From: Rhodococcus jostii RHA1
GTDB taxonomy: Bacteria > Actinomycetota > Actinomycetes > Mycobacteriales > Mycobacteriaceae
Direction: 5' to 3'
Assembly: GCF_000014565.1 (NCBI RefSeq)
Contig: NC_008268.1
Location: 3,472,001-3,536,000, forward strand
DNA length: 64,000 nucleotides
This document shows, piece after piece, positions 45,009 through 53,029 of the stretch (its first letter is position 1; each line of letters begins with the position of its first letter). The position numbers were made by a program, and so were the translations under genes. The notes beneath the pieces were generated by a model, which was not told where the DNA came from, did not search any database, and saw only the letters and a list, made by a program, of their open reading frames with translations.

Positions 45009-46127
45009 TCAGTTCTCCTCGGACTCGGCGGACAGTTCGGCTTCCGCCTGCGCTTGCTGCTCACGAAGTTGCGGGGTCTGTTCGGCGAAGACGTACCGGA
45101 ACAGGTCCATCGGGTCGGTGGGCCGGTCGACGTTCATGCCGGCACGCAGCGCCGATGCGGCGGCCTCGGCGTCCGCGGTGAGGGCCTCCGACGACGCATC
45201 GTCGAGCAGACCCGTTCCGCGCAGGTACTTCTCCAGCCGGGCCAGCGGGTCGCGCCCGAGCCACTGCTCCACCTCGGACGAGTCGCGGTAACGGGTGGCG
45301 TCGTCGGCGTTGGTGTGCGCATCGATCCGGTAGGTGTGGGCTTCGACGATGACCGGACCATTGCCGGCGCGGACGAAGTTCGCTGCCTCGTCCATCACGG
45401 CGAGCATGGCGACCGGGTCGTTGCCGTCCACCTGCTCCGAGCCGATTCCGTAGCCGACCCCCTTGTGCGCCAACGTGGGCGCCGCGCTCTGCCGGGCGAG
45501 GGGCACACTGATCGCGAATCCGTTGTTCTGCACCAGAAACACCACCGGCGCCTTGAACACGGCGGCGAAGTTGAGGGCCTCGTGGAAGTCGCCCTCACTG
45601 GTGGCGCCGTCGCCGCAGAACGCCAGGGCGATCGTGTCGTTTCCCTTGCGGTGCTCGCCGTAGGCCACACCCGTCGCGTGCAAGAGCTGGGTGGCCAGCG
45701 GGGTGCACTGCGGGGCGCTGCGGTGGGCGGCCGGGTCGTAGCCGCAGTGCCAGTTGCCGGCGAGCATGCTGAGGATCTCGACCGGATCGATGCCGCGGGC
45801 GGCGAGCGCAACCGAATCGCGGTAGGTGGGGAACATCCAGTCGCCGGGTTGCAGGCTCATGGCCGCCGCGATCTGGCAGGCCTCCTGACCACGCGACGAC
45901 GGGTACACGGCCAGCCGGCCCTGCTTGGTCAGCGCCGTCGCCTGCTGATCGAAACGCCTGCCCAGCACCATGTTCCGGTACATCTCGACCAGACGGTCGT
46001 CGCTCGGCCTCGGATACCGGGCCTCGCTCTCGGTCAGCTCGCCGGCCGCGTCCAGATACTGCACCGCACACTCGGCGGGAAGGAACTTCCGATACGGCCT
46101 CGCCAGGGGCGGCTCTACGAGCGTCAC
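45009..46127 (-). CDS. bkdA: branched-chain 2-oxoacid dehydrogenase E1 alpha subunit
   Basis: 372 residues from GTG 46127, which has GGAGG five bases upstream; ATG 46145 is an alternative. Thiamine-diphosphate motif CGDGATSEGDFHEALNFAAV ends in VQNNGFAISVP; YPSSRGQEACQIAAAMSL and the phosphorylation-loop region YRIDAHTNADDATRYRD are typical of bacterial BkdA. First gene of the operon, divergent from an Lrp-type regulator across about 150 bases. Confidence 0.94.
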   Translation of the reverse strand: MTLVEPPLARPYRKFLPAECAVQYLDAAGELTESEARYPRPSDDRLVEMYRNMVLGRRFDQQATALTKQGRLAVYPSSRGQEACQIAAAMSLQPGDWMFPTYRDSVALAARGIDPVEILSMLAGNWHCGYDPAAHRSAPQCTPLATQLLHATGVAYGEHRKGNDTIALAFCGDGATSEGDFHEALNFAAVFKAPVVFLVQNNGFAISVPLARQSAAPTLAHKGVGYGIGSEQVDGNDPVAMLAVMDEAANFVRAGNGPVIVEAHTYRIDAHTNADDATRYRDSSEVEQWLGRDPLARLEKYLRGTGLLDDASSEALTADAEAAASALRAGMNVDRPTDPMDLFRYVFAEQTPQLREQQAQAEAELSAESEEN

Positions 46128-46280
46128 GTCTACCTCCAGATGCATTGTGTTCGTCAATGCTCGCAACTGAACGACCTATCGACAACGACAAGGAGAAATC
46201 AGAGACAACCGGTTTAGAATCGGCTCATCGGGAGCAGAATGTCTCACCGGAGTGTGAGCGACCACAGTAGGGATGGACAG

Positions 46281-46757
46281 ATGGCCGGCGGCACAGCGGA
46301 CACGTATGAACTCGACGCGATCGACCGGCGCATCATCAAGGAACTCGTCGCCGACAGCCGCATCTCGATGCGGGCGCTGGCGGAGAAGGCGCACATCTCC
46401 CGCGCGCACGCCTACGTCCGCATCGAGCGGTTGCAAAAGGCGGGGATCATCGAAGGTTTCACCACCCGGATTTCGCACTCCAAGGCGGGACTCGGCTCGT
46501 CCGCGTTCATCGCCCTCTCGATCCGGCAGGACTCGTGGCGGGGGATCTCCACCCAGCTCCGGACACTGCCCTTCGTCGAGCACTTCTCGTTGCTGGGTGG
46601 CGATTTCGACGTTCTCGTCCTGGTGCGCGCACCGGACAACAGCGCACTGCGCCATGTCGTGCTCGAACGGTTGCAGAGCCTCGAAGGTGTGCAGTCGACG
46701 AAGACGTGGCTGATCTTCGAGGAGGCCAACGGGCCCGGACCGGAGTGGGTTCGTTGA
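46281..46757 (+). CDS. bkdR: Lrp/AsnC-family regulator, probable BkdR
   Basis: 158 residues from ATG 46281 (AGGGA upstream); an in-frame start at 46239 is possible. N-terminal helix-turn-helix ELDAIDRRIIKELVADSRIS and MRALAEKAHISRAHAYVRIE; C-terminal RAM ligand domain. Lrp-type regulators next to bkd operons respond to branched-chain amino acids and activate them. The divergent position supports this; the name is given by context. Confidence 0.85.
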   Translation: MAGGTADTYELDAIDRRIIKELVADSRISMRALAEKAHISRAHAYVRIERLQKAGIIEGFTTRISHSKAGLGSSAFIALSIRQDSWRGISTQLRTLPFVEHFSLLGGDFDVLVLVRAPDNSALRHVVLERLQSLEGVQSTKTWLIFEEANGPGPEWVR

Positions 46758-46778
46758 CGGGACGGATAGGATTCCGTC

Positions 46779-47447
46779 ATGCGCAGCGACCTGATGAAGA
46801 ACGCGGAACGCAGTGGTGAACCGGGCACCTTCGTGCTACAGAATCCCCGAATGCTCAAGGTGGACTTGGCCGGCACCAGCGGTCACTTCTTTGCCCGGCA
46901 AGGATCGATGGTCGCCTACCAGGGCGACGTCGACTTCGCCTACCAGGGCAGCGGCGGCGTCGGAAAGTTCTTCAAGAAGGCCTTCACCGGTGAGGGCATG
47001 TCGCTGATGAAGGTCTCCGGCAGCGGCGACGTGTTCCTCGCCCGCGACGCCGACGAGATCTTCCTGCTCGAACTCGAGGACGAGTCGGTGACCGTCAGCG
47101 GTTCCAACGTCCTCGCGTTCGACAGTTCCCTGACCTGGGACATCAACCGCGTCGAGGGCGCGTCGATGCTCAGCGGCGGACTGTTCAACACCACGTTCAC
47201 CGGCCGCGGTGTCCTCGCCGTCACCATCTACGGCACACCCGTCGTCCTGAACGTGGACACCCCCACCTACGTCGACATGCAGAGTGCGGTGCTGTGGTCG
47301 ACCGGTCTGCACTCGACGATCCGCAAGACCGCGAAGATGGGTGCCGCGATCGGCCGGGGTTCCGGTGAGGCATATCAGCTGTGCCTCACCGGAAACGGCA
47401 TCGTCGTCGTCCAGGCCTCGGAGGGGCACCCGGTTCCCAAGCCGTAA
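46779..47447 (+). CDS. AIM24-family protein
   Basis: 222 residues rich in beta strands and glycine, with repeats such as YQGDVDFAYQGSGGVGKFFKK and GEGMSLMKVSGSGDVFLA, characteristic of the AIM24/TRAP-like beta-prism family. The biochemical role is unknown in bacteria; a mitochondrial relative affects inner-membrane organisation. It starts 22 bases after bkdR in the same direction and ends 30 bases from a convergent PepSY gene. Confidence 0.85.
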   Translation: MRSDLMKNAERSGEPGTFVLQNPRMLKVDLAGTSGHFFARQGSMVAYQGDVDFAYQGSGGVGKFFKKAFTGEGMSLMKVSGSGDVFLARDADEIFLLELEDESVTVSGSNVLAFDSSLTWDINRVEGASMLSGGLFNTTFTGRGVLAVTIYGTPVVLNVDTPTYVDMQSAVLWSTGLHSTIRKTAKMGAAIGRGSGEAYQLCLTGNGIVVVQASEGHPVPKP

Positions 47448-47477
47448 CCGCCGCGGCTGCACGGGTGCCCCGGTCAC

Positions 47478-48938
47478 TCACCCTGCCCGGGTGCGGGCGA
47501 GGGCGCCGATCGCGACGTCGACGAGCAGGAACGCGAGGAGACTGACGCCGAGCAGCGGAACGAACCAGCCGACGAGGACGACGCAGGCGGCCCCGGCCAC
47601 CGCCGCGGCCGGGTGGATTCGGCGCCAGGTGCCCCGCACCGGCGGCCTGCCCACCGCCCGGGTGGTGCCGCGGGTGGGCCTGCGGCGCCACCACAGGAGG
47701 TAGCCGCGGACGATCACGGCGAGCAACGCCACCGCGAGGGCGGCCAGGACCAGCTGGTTGAGCAGGCCGAACAGCAACCCCATGTGCAGGGCGATCCCCC
47801 AGGACGTCAGCTTCGCGGCGAGCGGCCAGTCACCGAATCGCGACACGTCCGTCACCGCGCCCGTCGCCCCGTCGACCGCGATCGAGTCGGTCGAGAACTG
47901 CCACGGTTCGCGGGTCTGCGTGACGGTGAACGCGGTGCCCGCGTCGGCGGGAACGGTCGCCTCGACGGCGCCGGTGACACCGCCCCGCCGGGCCACCTCG
48001 AGGACGGTGTCGAGTTCGCCCACGTTGCGGTCGAGGATTCCCGGATCCGACGCGGGGGTGTGCCCGGCGCCGTGCCCGCCGTGACCGCCCGATGCGGCGG
48101 CGCCGGCAGCGGGCGCCGAGTCCAGCTTCTTGTCGATCTTGGGGGTGGTCCAACTCAGGGCGGAGCGAAGTTCGCCGACGTTCTCGCCCGCGTACCGCGA
48201 CCAGGTCAGGCCCGTGGCCGAGAGGAACACCAGGCCGACCGCGATCCAGATGCCGACCACGCCGTGCCAGCCGAGGGTGCGGTTGCGGCCGCGGCTCGAC
48301 CGGTCGAGCGTCCACAGCCTGGCGGCGTCTGCGTTGCGGGCGCGGGTGGTGCGGTAGCGCTGCACCCACAGGTACACGCCACCGAGCGCGATGACCCACA
48401 GCCACGACGCGGCGAGCTCGCTGTAGAGGCGGCCGGGCTCGCCCAGGTGCAGGTGCCGGTGCAACTGCGAGATCCAGGTGCGCATCGGCAACGCCCCGCT
48501 GCTGCCGTAGACGACGAGCTCGCCCACCGACTCCGCGGTGACGGGATCGACGAAGACCGCGCGGCGCTCGGACTCTCCCAGGGTGGGATCGGTGAACATC
48601 ACCTGCGTCGTGTCACCCGCTTCGGTCGCCGGGCGCACGGCGGCGACGGTGAGGTCCGGGCGAACCTGCTGCGCGGCCCGCACCTGTTCGGACATCGGCA
48701 GGTCCGGGCCGGTCGAGTCGACGTGCAGGTAGTCGCGGTAGACCAGCTGCTCGACCGACGGCGCGAGAGCGTAGAGGCCGCCGCTGACGGCGGCGATCAC
48801 CAGGAACGGGGCCACCAGGATCCCAGCATAGAAGTGCAGGCGCAGGATCAGTGGCCGGAAAATGCGCGGCGGCGCGGAGACCTTCGACGCCGGGGAGGAC
48901 GCGACCGGTGTGTCGCGTTCGAGGTCAGGGATGGACAT
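47478..48938 (-). CDS. PepSY-associated TM (iron-uptake reductase-like) membrane protein with His-rich loop
   Basis: 486 residues from ATG 48938. PepSY_TM layout: helix 1 with LRLHFYAGILVAPFLVIAAVSGGLYAL, a PepSY region, helices with HRHLHLGEPGRLYSELAASWLW and LGWHGVVGIWIAVGLVFLSATGLTW, a second PepSY region, then ALHMGLLFGLLNQLVLA. Conserved histidines in the helices could hold haem. A loop at about 285-295 reads GGHGGHGAGH, a likely metal-binding insert. Such proteins are often ferric or cupric reductases in metal uptake. No siderophore genes are adjacent. Confidence 0.82.
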   Translation of the reverse strand: MSIPDLERDTPVASSPASKVSAPPRIFRPLILRLHFYAGILVAPFLVIAAVSGGLYALAPSVEQLVYRDYLHVDSTGPDLPMSEQVRAAQQVRPDLTVAAVRPATEAGDTTQVMFTDPTLGESERRAVFVDPVTAESVGELVVYGSSGALPMRTWISQLHRHLHLGEPGRLYSELAASWLWVIALGGVYLWVQRYRTTRARNADAARLWTLDRSSRGRNRTLGWHGVVGIWIAVGLVFLSATGLTWSRYAGENVGELRSALSWTTPKIDKKLDSAPAAGAAASGGHGGHGAGHTPASDPGILDRNVGELDTVLEVARRGGVTGAVEATVPADAGTAFTVTQTREPWQFSTDSIAVDGATGAVTDVSRFGDWPLAAKLTSWGIALHMGLLFGLLNQLVLAALAVALLAVIVRGYLLWWRRRPTRGTTRAVGRPPVRGTWRRIHPAAAVAGAACVVLVGWFVPLLGVSLLAFLLVDVAIGALARTRAG

Positions 48939-49155
48939 GACGATCTCGCTTCGAATCGGGTGAGACGGGCACCCAGCGCCGTCGAGGCCGCGCACGTCAG
49001 GGGTGCGCTGGGCAACTCGAGGTCAGGGATGCACCGACTCAGGAAGGCGTCGGCACCGGGACCCGCCGGGGAGTCCGCTGGTGCCGCGTGAGGACACGCC
49101 GAACCGGCGACGACACGTCTGGTGTGCGCCGGGAAGGCAGTGAGAAAGGATTCGA

Positions 49156-49686
49156 CTAGACGAGAGCAGGTGGTCCGCGGGTGCCGGCGCCCGCGGCGAC
49201 CAGCAACCACAACGACAGCTTCGCGCGGTAGATCGGGGTCGCGGTCCAAGTGCCGGTATCGACCTGCAGCGGGGCGAGGACGGCGAGAACGATCCGCGAC
49301 AACGCGGCCAATGCCCTGAGGCAGGCGCGTTCGGCGGACCGGACCAGCACCGCGGCCACCGCGATCGCGGCGAGGTGCGCGGCGATCATCGGGGTGGAAA
49401 GCCCCAGCCCATGGGAATGATCGGCGGCCAAGGCCAGCGTGGTGTGGCCGATCAACTGGCCCGCAGCGAGCACCGACAGCACGAACAACCATTCACGGGT
49501 GGCCACCCGGACAGCGGCGACCGACGCCCCGACCGCGGCACACGCCGCGAGAAGCAGCACCACCGAGCCATCGCTCGGGGGCATTCCGCCTCCACCGATG
49601 CCGTGGGCGGCGACGCTGACCGCGCCGGACAGTGAACCCACGACGGAGCCGCGCACCCGCGCGACCACCTCCAACCGTGAATTCAC
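49156..49686 (-). CDS. hypothetical multi-pass membrane protein
   Basis: 176 residues from GTG 49686, with four or so hydrophobic segments (VLLLAACAAVGASVAAVRVA, WLFVLSVLAAGQLIGHTTLAL, MIAAHLAAIAVAAVLV, LSLWLLVAAGAG). HTTLALAADHSHGLG contains clustered histidines reminiscent of small proteins beside copper or PepSY genes. Its start overlaps the upstream CNNM gene stop as GTGA. Possibly works with the PepSY protein next to it (inference). Confidence 0.65.
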   Translation of the reverse strand: MNSRLEVVARVRGSVVGSLSGAVSVAAHGIGGGGMPPSDGSVVLLLAACAAVGASVAAVRVATREWLFVLSVLAAGQLIGHTTLALAADHSHGLGLSTPMIAAHLAAIAVAAVLVRSAERACLRALAALSRIVLAVLAPLQVDTGTWTATPIYRAKLSLWLLVAAGAGTRGPPALV

Positions 49687-50717
49687 CCCGCGAGGGTACC
49701 GCTTCCGATGCCAGCCCCGGCCGCGGGGCGCAGACGCGCGAGGACGTCGGTCAGGGTGACGACACCGATCAGCTCACCGTTGTCGGTGACGATCGCGAGA
49801 TGGCTGCGGGTCTCGCGCATGGTGCGCAGTGCGTCGTACACGGCGGCGTCCGCATCGAGGGTCAGCACCGGGCGCATGAGGTCGGCGGCCGTAACAACGG
49901 GACCGGCCCGCAGGCTGTCGCGAACGTGCACCACCCCCTTGATCCCGTCCTCGTCGCGCACGAGCAGTCGGAGGTGGCCGCTTCGATCCGCGACCGCCCT
50001 GATCGCAGCCGCAGACGCGTCCGGGGCGACGCTGCTGGGGGTGGTGTTCGGCCGCACCATGTCTCGCACGGCGAGCGATTGGAGTTCCAGGGCGCTGGTC
50101 AGTTGGCCGTGGTACCGCTCGTCGAGCGTGCCGACGGTCGCCGAGTGCTCGACGAGGTGCCGCAGCGCGTCGGGATCCTGCCCGGCCCCCACCTGGTCGA
50201 CCGGTTCCACGCCGAACTTCCGCAGACACCGGTTGGCCATCCGGTTCAGCACCAGCAGCAGCGGGCGGGTGGCCCACATGAACCCGCGCATCGGGATCGC
50301 CAGCAGTGTCGCCGACTTCTCCGGGTGCGCGATCGCCCACGACTTCGGTGCCATCTCACCGACGACGAGATGCAGGAACGTGACGATGATCAGGGCGAGG
50401 ATGAATCCGAGCACGTCCGCCAGCCACAGCGGGGCACCCCAACCTGCGAAGGCCGGGGTGAGCCAGTGATGCACGGCCGGCTTCGTGACGGCGCCGAGCG
50501 CGAGGGTGCAGACGGTGATGCCCAACTGGGATCCGGCCAGCAGCACGGACAACTCGGAGGCGCTGCGCAGAGCAGCGCGGGCGGCCCTGCTGGTGGGGGC
50601 AGCGTCCTCGAGCCGGTGGCGACGGGCAGCGATCAACGCGAATTCGATCGCCACGAAGAACGCGCTGGCCGCGATCAACCCGACGGTGACGAGCACGATG
50701 ACCCACGGATTACTCAT
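49683..50717 (-). CDS. CNNM/CorC-like transporter with CBS domains (DUF21)
   Basis: 344 residues from ATG 50717. N-terminal DUF21 membrane domain (SNPWVIVLVTVGLIAASAFF, VAIEFALIAARRHRLED, LGALTVLLAGSQLGITV-like) followed by a CBS pair at about 195-330 (VHVRDSLRAGPVV, AVYDALRTMRETRSHLAIV). It lacks the long C-terminal CorC_HlyC domain of its neighbour. Family members move Mg2+ or other cations. It overlaps the upstream paralogue by 8 bases. Confidence 0.88.
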   Translation of the reverse strand: MSNPWVIVLVTVGLIAASAFFVAIEFALIAARRHRLEDAAPTSRAARAALRSASELSVLLAGSQLGITVCTLALGAVTKPAVHHWLTPAFAGWGAPLWLADVLGFILALIIVTFLHLVVGEMAPKSWAIAHPEKSATLLAIPMRGFMWATRPLLLVLNRMANRCLRKFGVEPVDQVGAGQDPDALRHLVEHSATVGTLDERYHGQLTSALELQSLAVRDMVRPNTTPSSVAPDASAAAIRAVADRSGHLRLLVRDEDGIKGVVHVRDSLRAGPVVTAADLMRPVLTLDADAAVYDALRTMRETRSHLAIVTDNGELIGVVTLTDVLARLRPAAGAGIGSGTLAG

Positions 50718-52077
50718 CGGTCGAGTCACTCTCCAGGACGCGGAGCCTCACGAACAGCGAGGACGGGACGTGCTTGTCGACTGCCCGCACCTCGGCGTCG
50801 AGGCTGCGGACGGGCGGGTCGGCGTCATTGATCAGGTCGGCCGGATCCGGGTTCAATCGGACCGCGACGACGTCACCGACGACGGGGAGACCGCCGGACT
50901 CGGCGATGACGGCACCCGCGAGCGTCTCGAAGTCACCGGGCGGCAGGTCGTGTCCGAGAATGCGCTCCACCTCGTCGATGTGCAGATCGCCGGGCATCGT
51001 CCAGCCTTCGGACTCCGAGCCCGTCACGGACGCGTCACCGTCGGGATCGTGCTCGTCGGCGATCTCACCGACGAGTTCCTCCGCGAGGTCCTCGATCGTG
51101 ATGACGCCGGCGAATCCGCCGTACTCGTCGACGACGAGGGCCATTTCGTCTCGGGCGGCCGTCAGCTGTTCCAGCACGTCGGGCAGCGGCAGCGACGACG
51201 GCACGACGACGGCCGGACGGGCCCTGGACGCGGCCGGACCGTCGGACTGCTCGCCCAGCAGGTCGTGGAGGTGGATGACGCCGCGCAGATCGTCGGACGA
51301 ACTCCCGACCACGGGGTAGCGGGTGTGGCCCGCACCCATCTTCTCGAGAACACTGCTCAGGGAATCGTGGGCCCGGACGGTGTCGACGTGGGCGCGCGGA
51401 ATCATCGCGTGCCCGGCGGTGCGGGTGGGAAAGTCGAGGATCCGGCCGAGCAGGGTCGACAGTTCCCGCGGCAGCTCACCGGCGTCGCGGGATTCGGCGA
51501 CGATGTGTTCGAGGTCCCGCACGGTGGCCGAGTGTTCGACGTCGTGGACCGGCTCGATCCGCAGCGCGCGCAGCAGCAGGTTCGACGACTGGTCGAACAG
51601 CCAGATCAACCAGCCGAACAGTTTCAGGTAGACCGTCGTCGACAGCGCGAGCCGACGGGCCACCGGTTCCGGCCGGGCGATTGCCAGGTTCTTCGGGAAG
51701 AGCTCCCCGAAGAGCATCTGAACGAAGGTGGAGAACAGGACGGCGAGGACGGCGCCGACACCGATCCCGACCGCGGTGGGGATGCCGACGCCGCCGAGGA
51801 GCTCACCGAGGCCGCGTCCGATCAGGGGTTCGGCGACGTAACCGACGAGCAGGCCGGTGACGGTGATGCCCAGCTGGGCGCCGGAGAGCATGAACGAGGT
51901 GCGGCGAGTGACGCCGAGGGCGCGGGCGGCGCCCGAGTCTCCCGCCTCGGCCCGGGCTTTGAGCCGCGAGCGGTCGACCGACATGTACGCGAATTCCTGG
52001 GCGACGAAGTAGCCGGTCAGGGCGGTGATCAGTAATACGACGACGACGCCGAAGCCGATGCTCAGGACGGTCACCAT
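50710..52077 (-). CDS. CNNM/HlyC-CorC family transporter
   Basis: 455 residues from ATG 52077 (52098 also possible). Domain order: DUF21 with helices TVLSIGFGVVVVLLITALTGY, FVAQEFAYMSVDRSRL and FMLSGAQLGITVTGLLVGYV; CBS pair at about 205-330 (AMIPRAHVDTVRAHDSL; ALVVDEYGGFAGVITIEDL); CorC_HlyC domain at the end (WTMPGDLHIDEVERIL). Adjacent, overlapping copies of unequal length are common in actinobacteria and may form a heteromer. Confidence 0.9.
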   Translation of the reverse strand: MVTVLSIGFGVVVVLLITALTGYFVAQEFAYMSVDRSRLKARAEAGDSGAARALGVTRRTSFMLSGAQLGITVTGLLVGYVAEPLIGRGLGELLGGVGIPTAVGIGVGAVLAVLFSTFVQMLFGELFPKNLAIARPEPVARRLALSTTVYLKLFGWLIWLFDQSSNLLLRALRIEPVHDVEHSATVRDLEHIVAESRDAGELPRELSTLLGRILDFPTRTAGHAMIPRAHVDTVRAHDSLSSVLEKMGAGHTRYPVVGSSSDDLRGVIHLHDLLGEQSDGPAASRARPAVVVPSSLPLPDVLEQLTAARDEMALVVDEYGGFAGVITIEDLAEELVGEIADEHDPDGDASVTGSESEGWTMPGDLHIDEVERILGHDLPPGDFETLAGAVIAESGGLPVVGDVVAVRLNPDPADLINDADPPVRSLDAEVRAVDKHVPSSLFVRLRVLESDSTDE

Positions 52078-52180
52078 GCGTTCACCCGCGCCCTGCATCC
52101 GGGACTGCGGTGATCACTTTGGGGCGGGCTGGGTCTTCGAGGGCGCGAAGCGCTGGTCATGGCTCTCTCTGTATTCGGGA

Positions 52181-52212
52181 TATGAAACATTCATAGTAAA
52201 GGACTCTTTACT
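52181..52212. promoter_or_regulatory. two adjoining perfect palindromes in an AT-rich island
   Basis: TATGAA-ACA-TTCATA (52181-52195) is followed at once, sharing one A, by AGTAAAG-GACT-CTTTACT (52195-52212). Both arms are perfect. Such AT-rich symmetry is exceptional in this GC-rich window, and lies about 285 bases before the first gene of the operon. Likely operators or a promoter core with a dimeric repressor or activator site. Confidence 0.55.
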
Positions 52213-52313
52213 TTGGCGACCGGCGGGTGCGCAGAGTCACACGGTCGGTGTTACGACCGGATTTCCGGATTCGGGCCGCGGTGAGGGTTACGAAACCTGA
52301 GCTTGTTCCGCGC

Positions 52314-52329
52314 GTGACCATTCGGAAAT
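52314..52329 (+). promoter_or_regulatory. possible GlnR half-site GTGAC-N6-GAAAT
   Basis: GTGAC (52314-52318), six bases, then GAAAT (52325-52329) matches the actinobacterial GlnR pair GTnAC-N6-GAAAC with one mismatch. GTTAC also occurs at 52250 and 52287, but without the correctly spaced partner. Nitrogen control would suit the operon; the site itself is weak evidence. Confidence 0.3.
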
Positions 52330-52494
52330 CACCGAACCGTGTACTTGTTTCAGGTCGACGGAGTGCACAACGCACTCTTCCCACGCAGAGCGAACAGACA
52401 TCGAAGTCTACGCCCGGGCCGTCACCCGCAGCATCTCATCAGCGCGTTCAGGCCCTTCGGGCGCCTCCGCCCCACGACCGACCAGGAGTCCCCT

Positions 52495-53019
52495 GTGACC
52501 GACATCGAGAACACCATCGCCGCGAACATCCAGAAGTCGCTCGGCGAGATTCCCCACCCGGCGCTGCCCAAGGGCAGCAACATCTACGGGTCGACGAAAA
52601 TCTTCCCCGACTACAAGGCCGAGGACGGCGAGTCCTACTTCACGCTGGTGCACGGCATCGCGCACGAATCCTCCGTCAGCTTCGTCGCCGTCCTGCAGGC
52701 AACCCGCGCACTGCGCAAGGGTTTCGAGTCCGCGATCTACTTCTACGGTCCCGGAGCTCTCAACTGCCTTGCGACACGCGGCTTTCCGACCACCGGCGAC
52801 AACGGGTTCCCGGGCGAGCAGAACATCAACGACGCACTCGCGACGTTCATCTCCGAAGGTGGAACCGTCTTCGCGTGCCGCTTCGGTCTCGCGCTGCACG
52901 GCGGCAGGGAAGAGGACCTGATCGAGGGCGTCGTGCCCGCACATCCCCTCGATGTGCAGGACGCCATCATCCACTACTCCCGCAAGGGCGCCATCATCAA
53001 CTCCACCTACATGGTCTGA
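52495..53019 (+). CDS. MSMEG_0572/Sll0783-family nitrogen starvation response protein
   Basis: 174 residues from GTG 52495 with AGGAG six bases upstream. I recognise the family by sequence (ALPKGSNIYGSTKIFPDYKA, GEQNINDALATFISEGGTVFACRFGLALHG) and by its position at the head of a Nit1C-type operon. The Synechocystis member Sll0783 is induced by nitrogen starvation, and its loss affects polyhydroxybutyrate storage. The fold resembles a DsrE-like small protein; biochemical activity is unknown. Eleven bases separate it from the radical SAM gene. Confidence 0.88.
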   Translation: MTDIENTIAANIQKSLGEIPHPALPKGSNIYGSTKIFPDYKAEDGESYFTLVHGIAHESSVSFVAVLQATRALRKGFESAIYFYGPGALNCLATRGFPTTGDNGFPGEQNINDALATFISEGGTVFACRFGLALHGGREEDLIEGVVPAHPLDVQDAIIHYSRKGAIINSTYMV

Positions 53020-53029
53020 GGTGTGAACG

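Larger units (their letters stand above)
52078..52494. other. regulatory region before the Nit1C-type operon, no gene
   Basis: A 417-base gap between divergent genes. It holds an AT-rich island with two adjoining palindromes (52181-52212) and a partial GlnR-like site (52314-52329), listed separately. I see no protein or stable RNA gene. Confidence 0.6.

Noticed and set aside
47448..47477. Terminator between the AIM24 and PepSY genes
   Set aside because: Only a short GC-rich repeat is visible; no convincing stem-loop.
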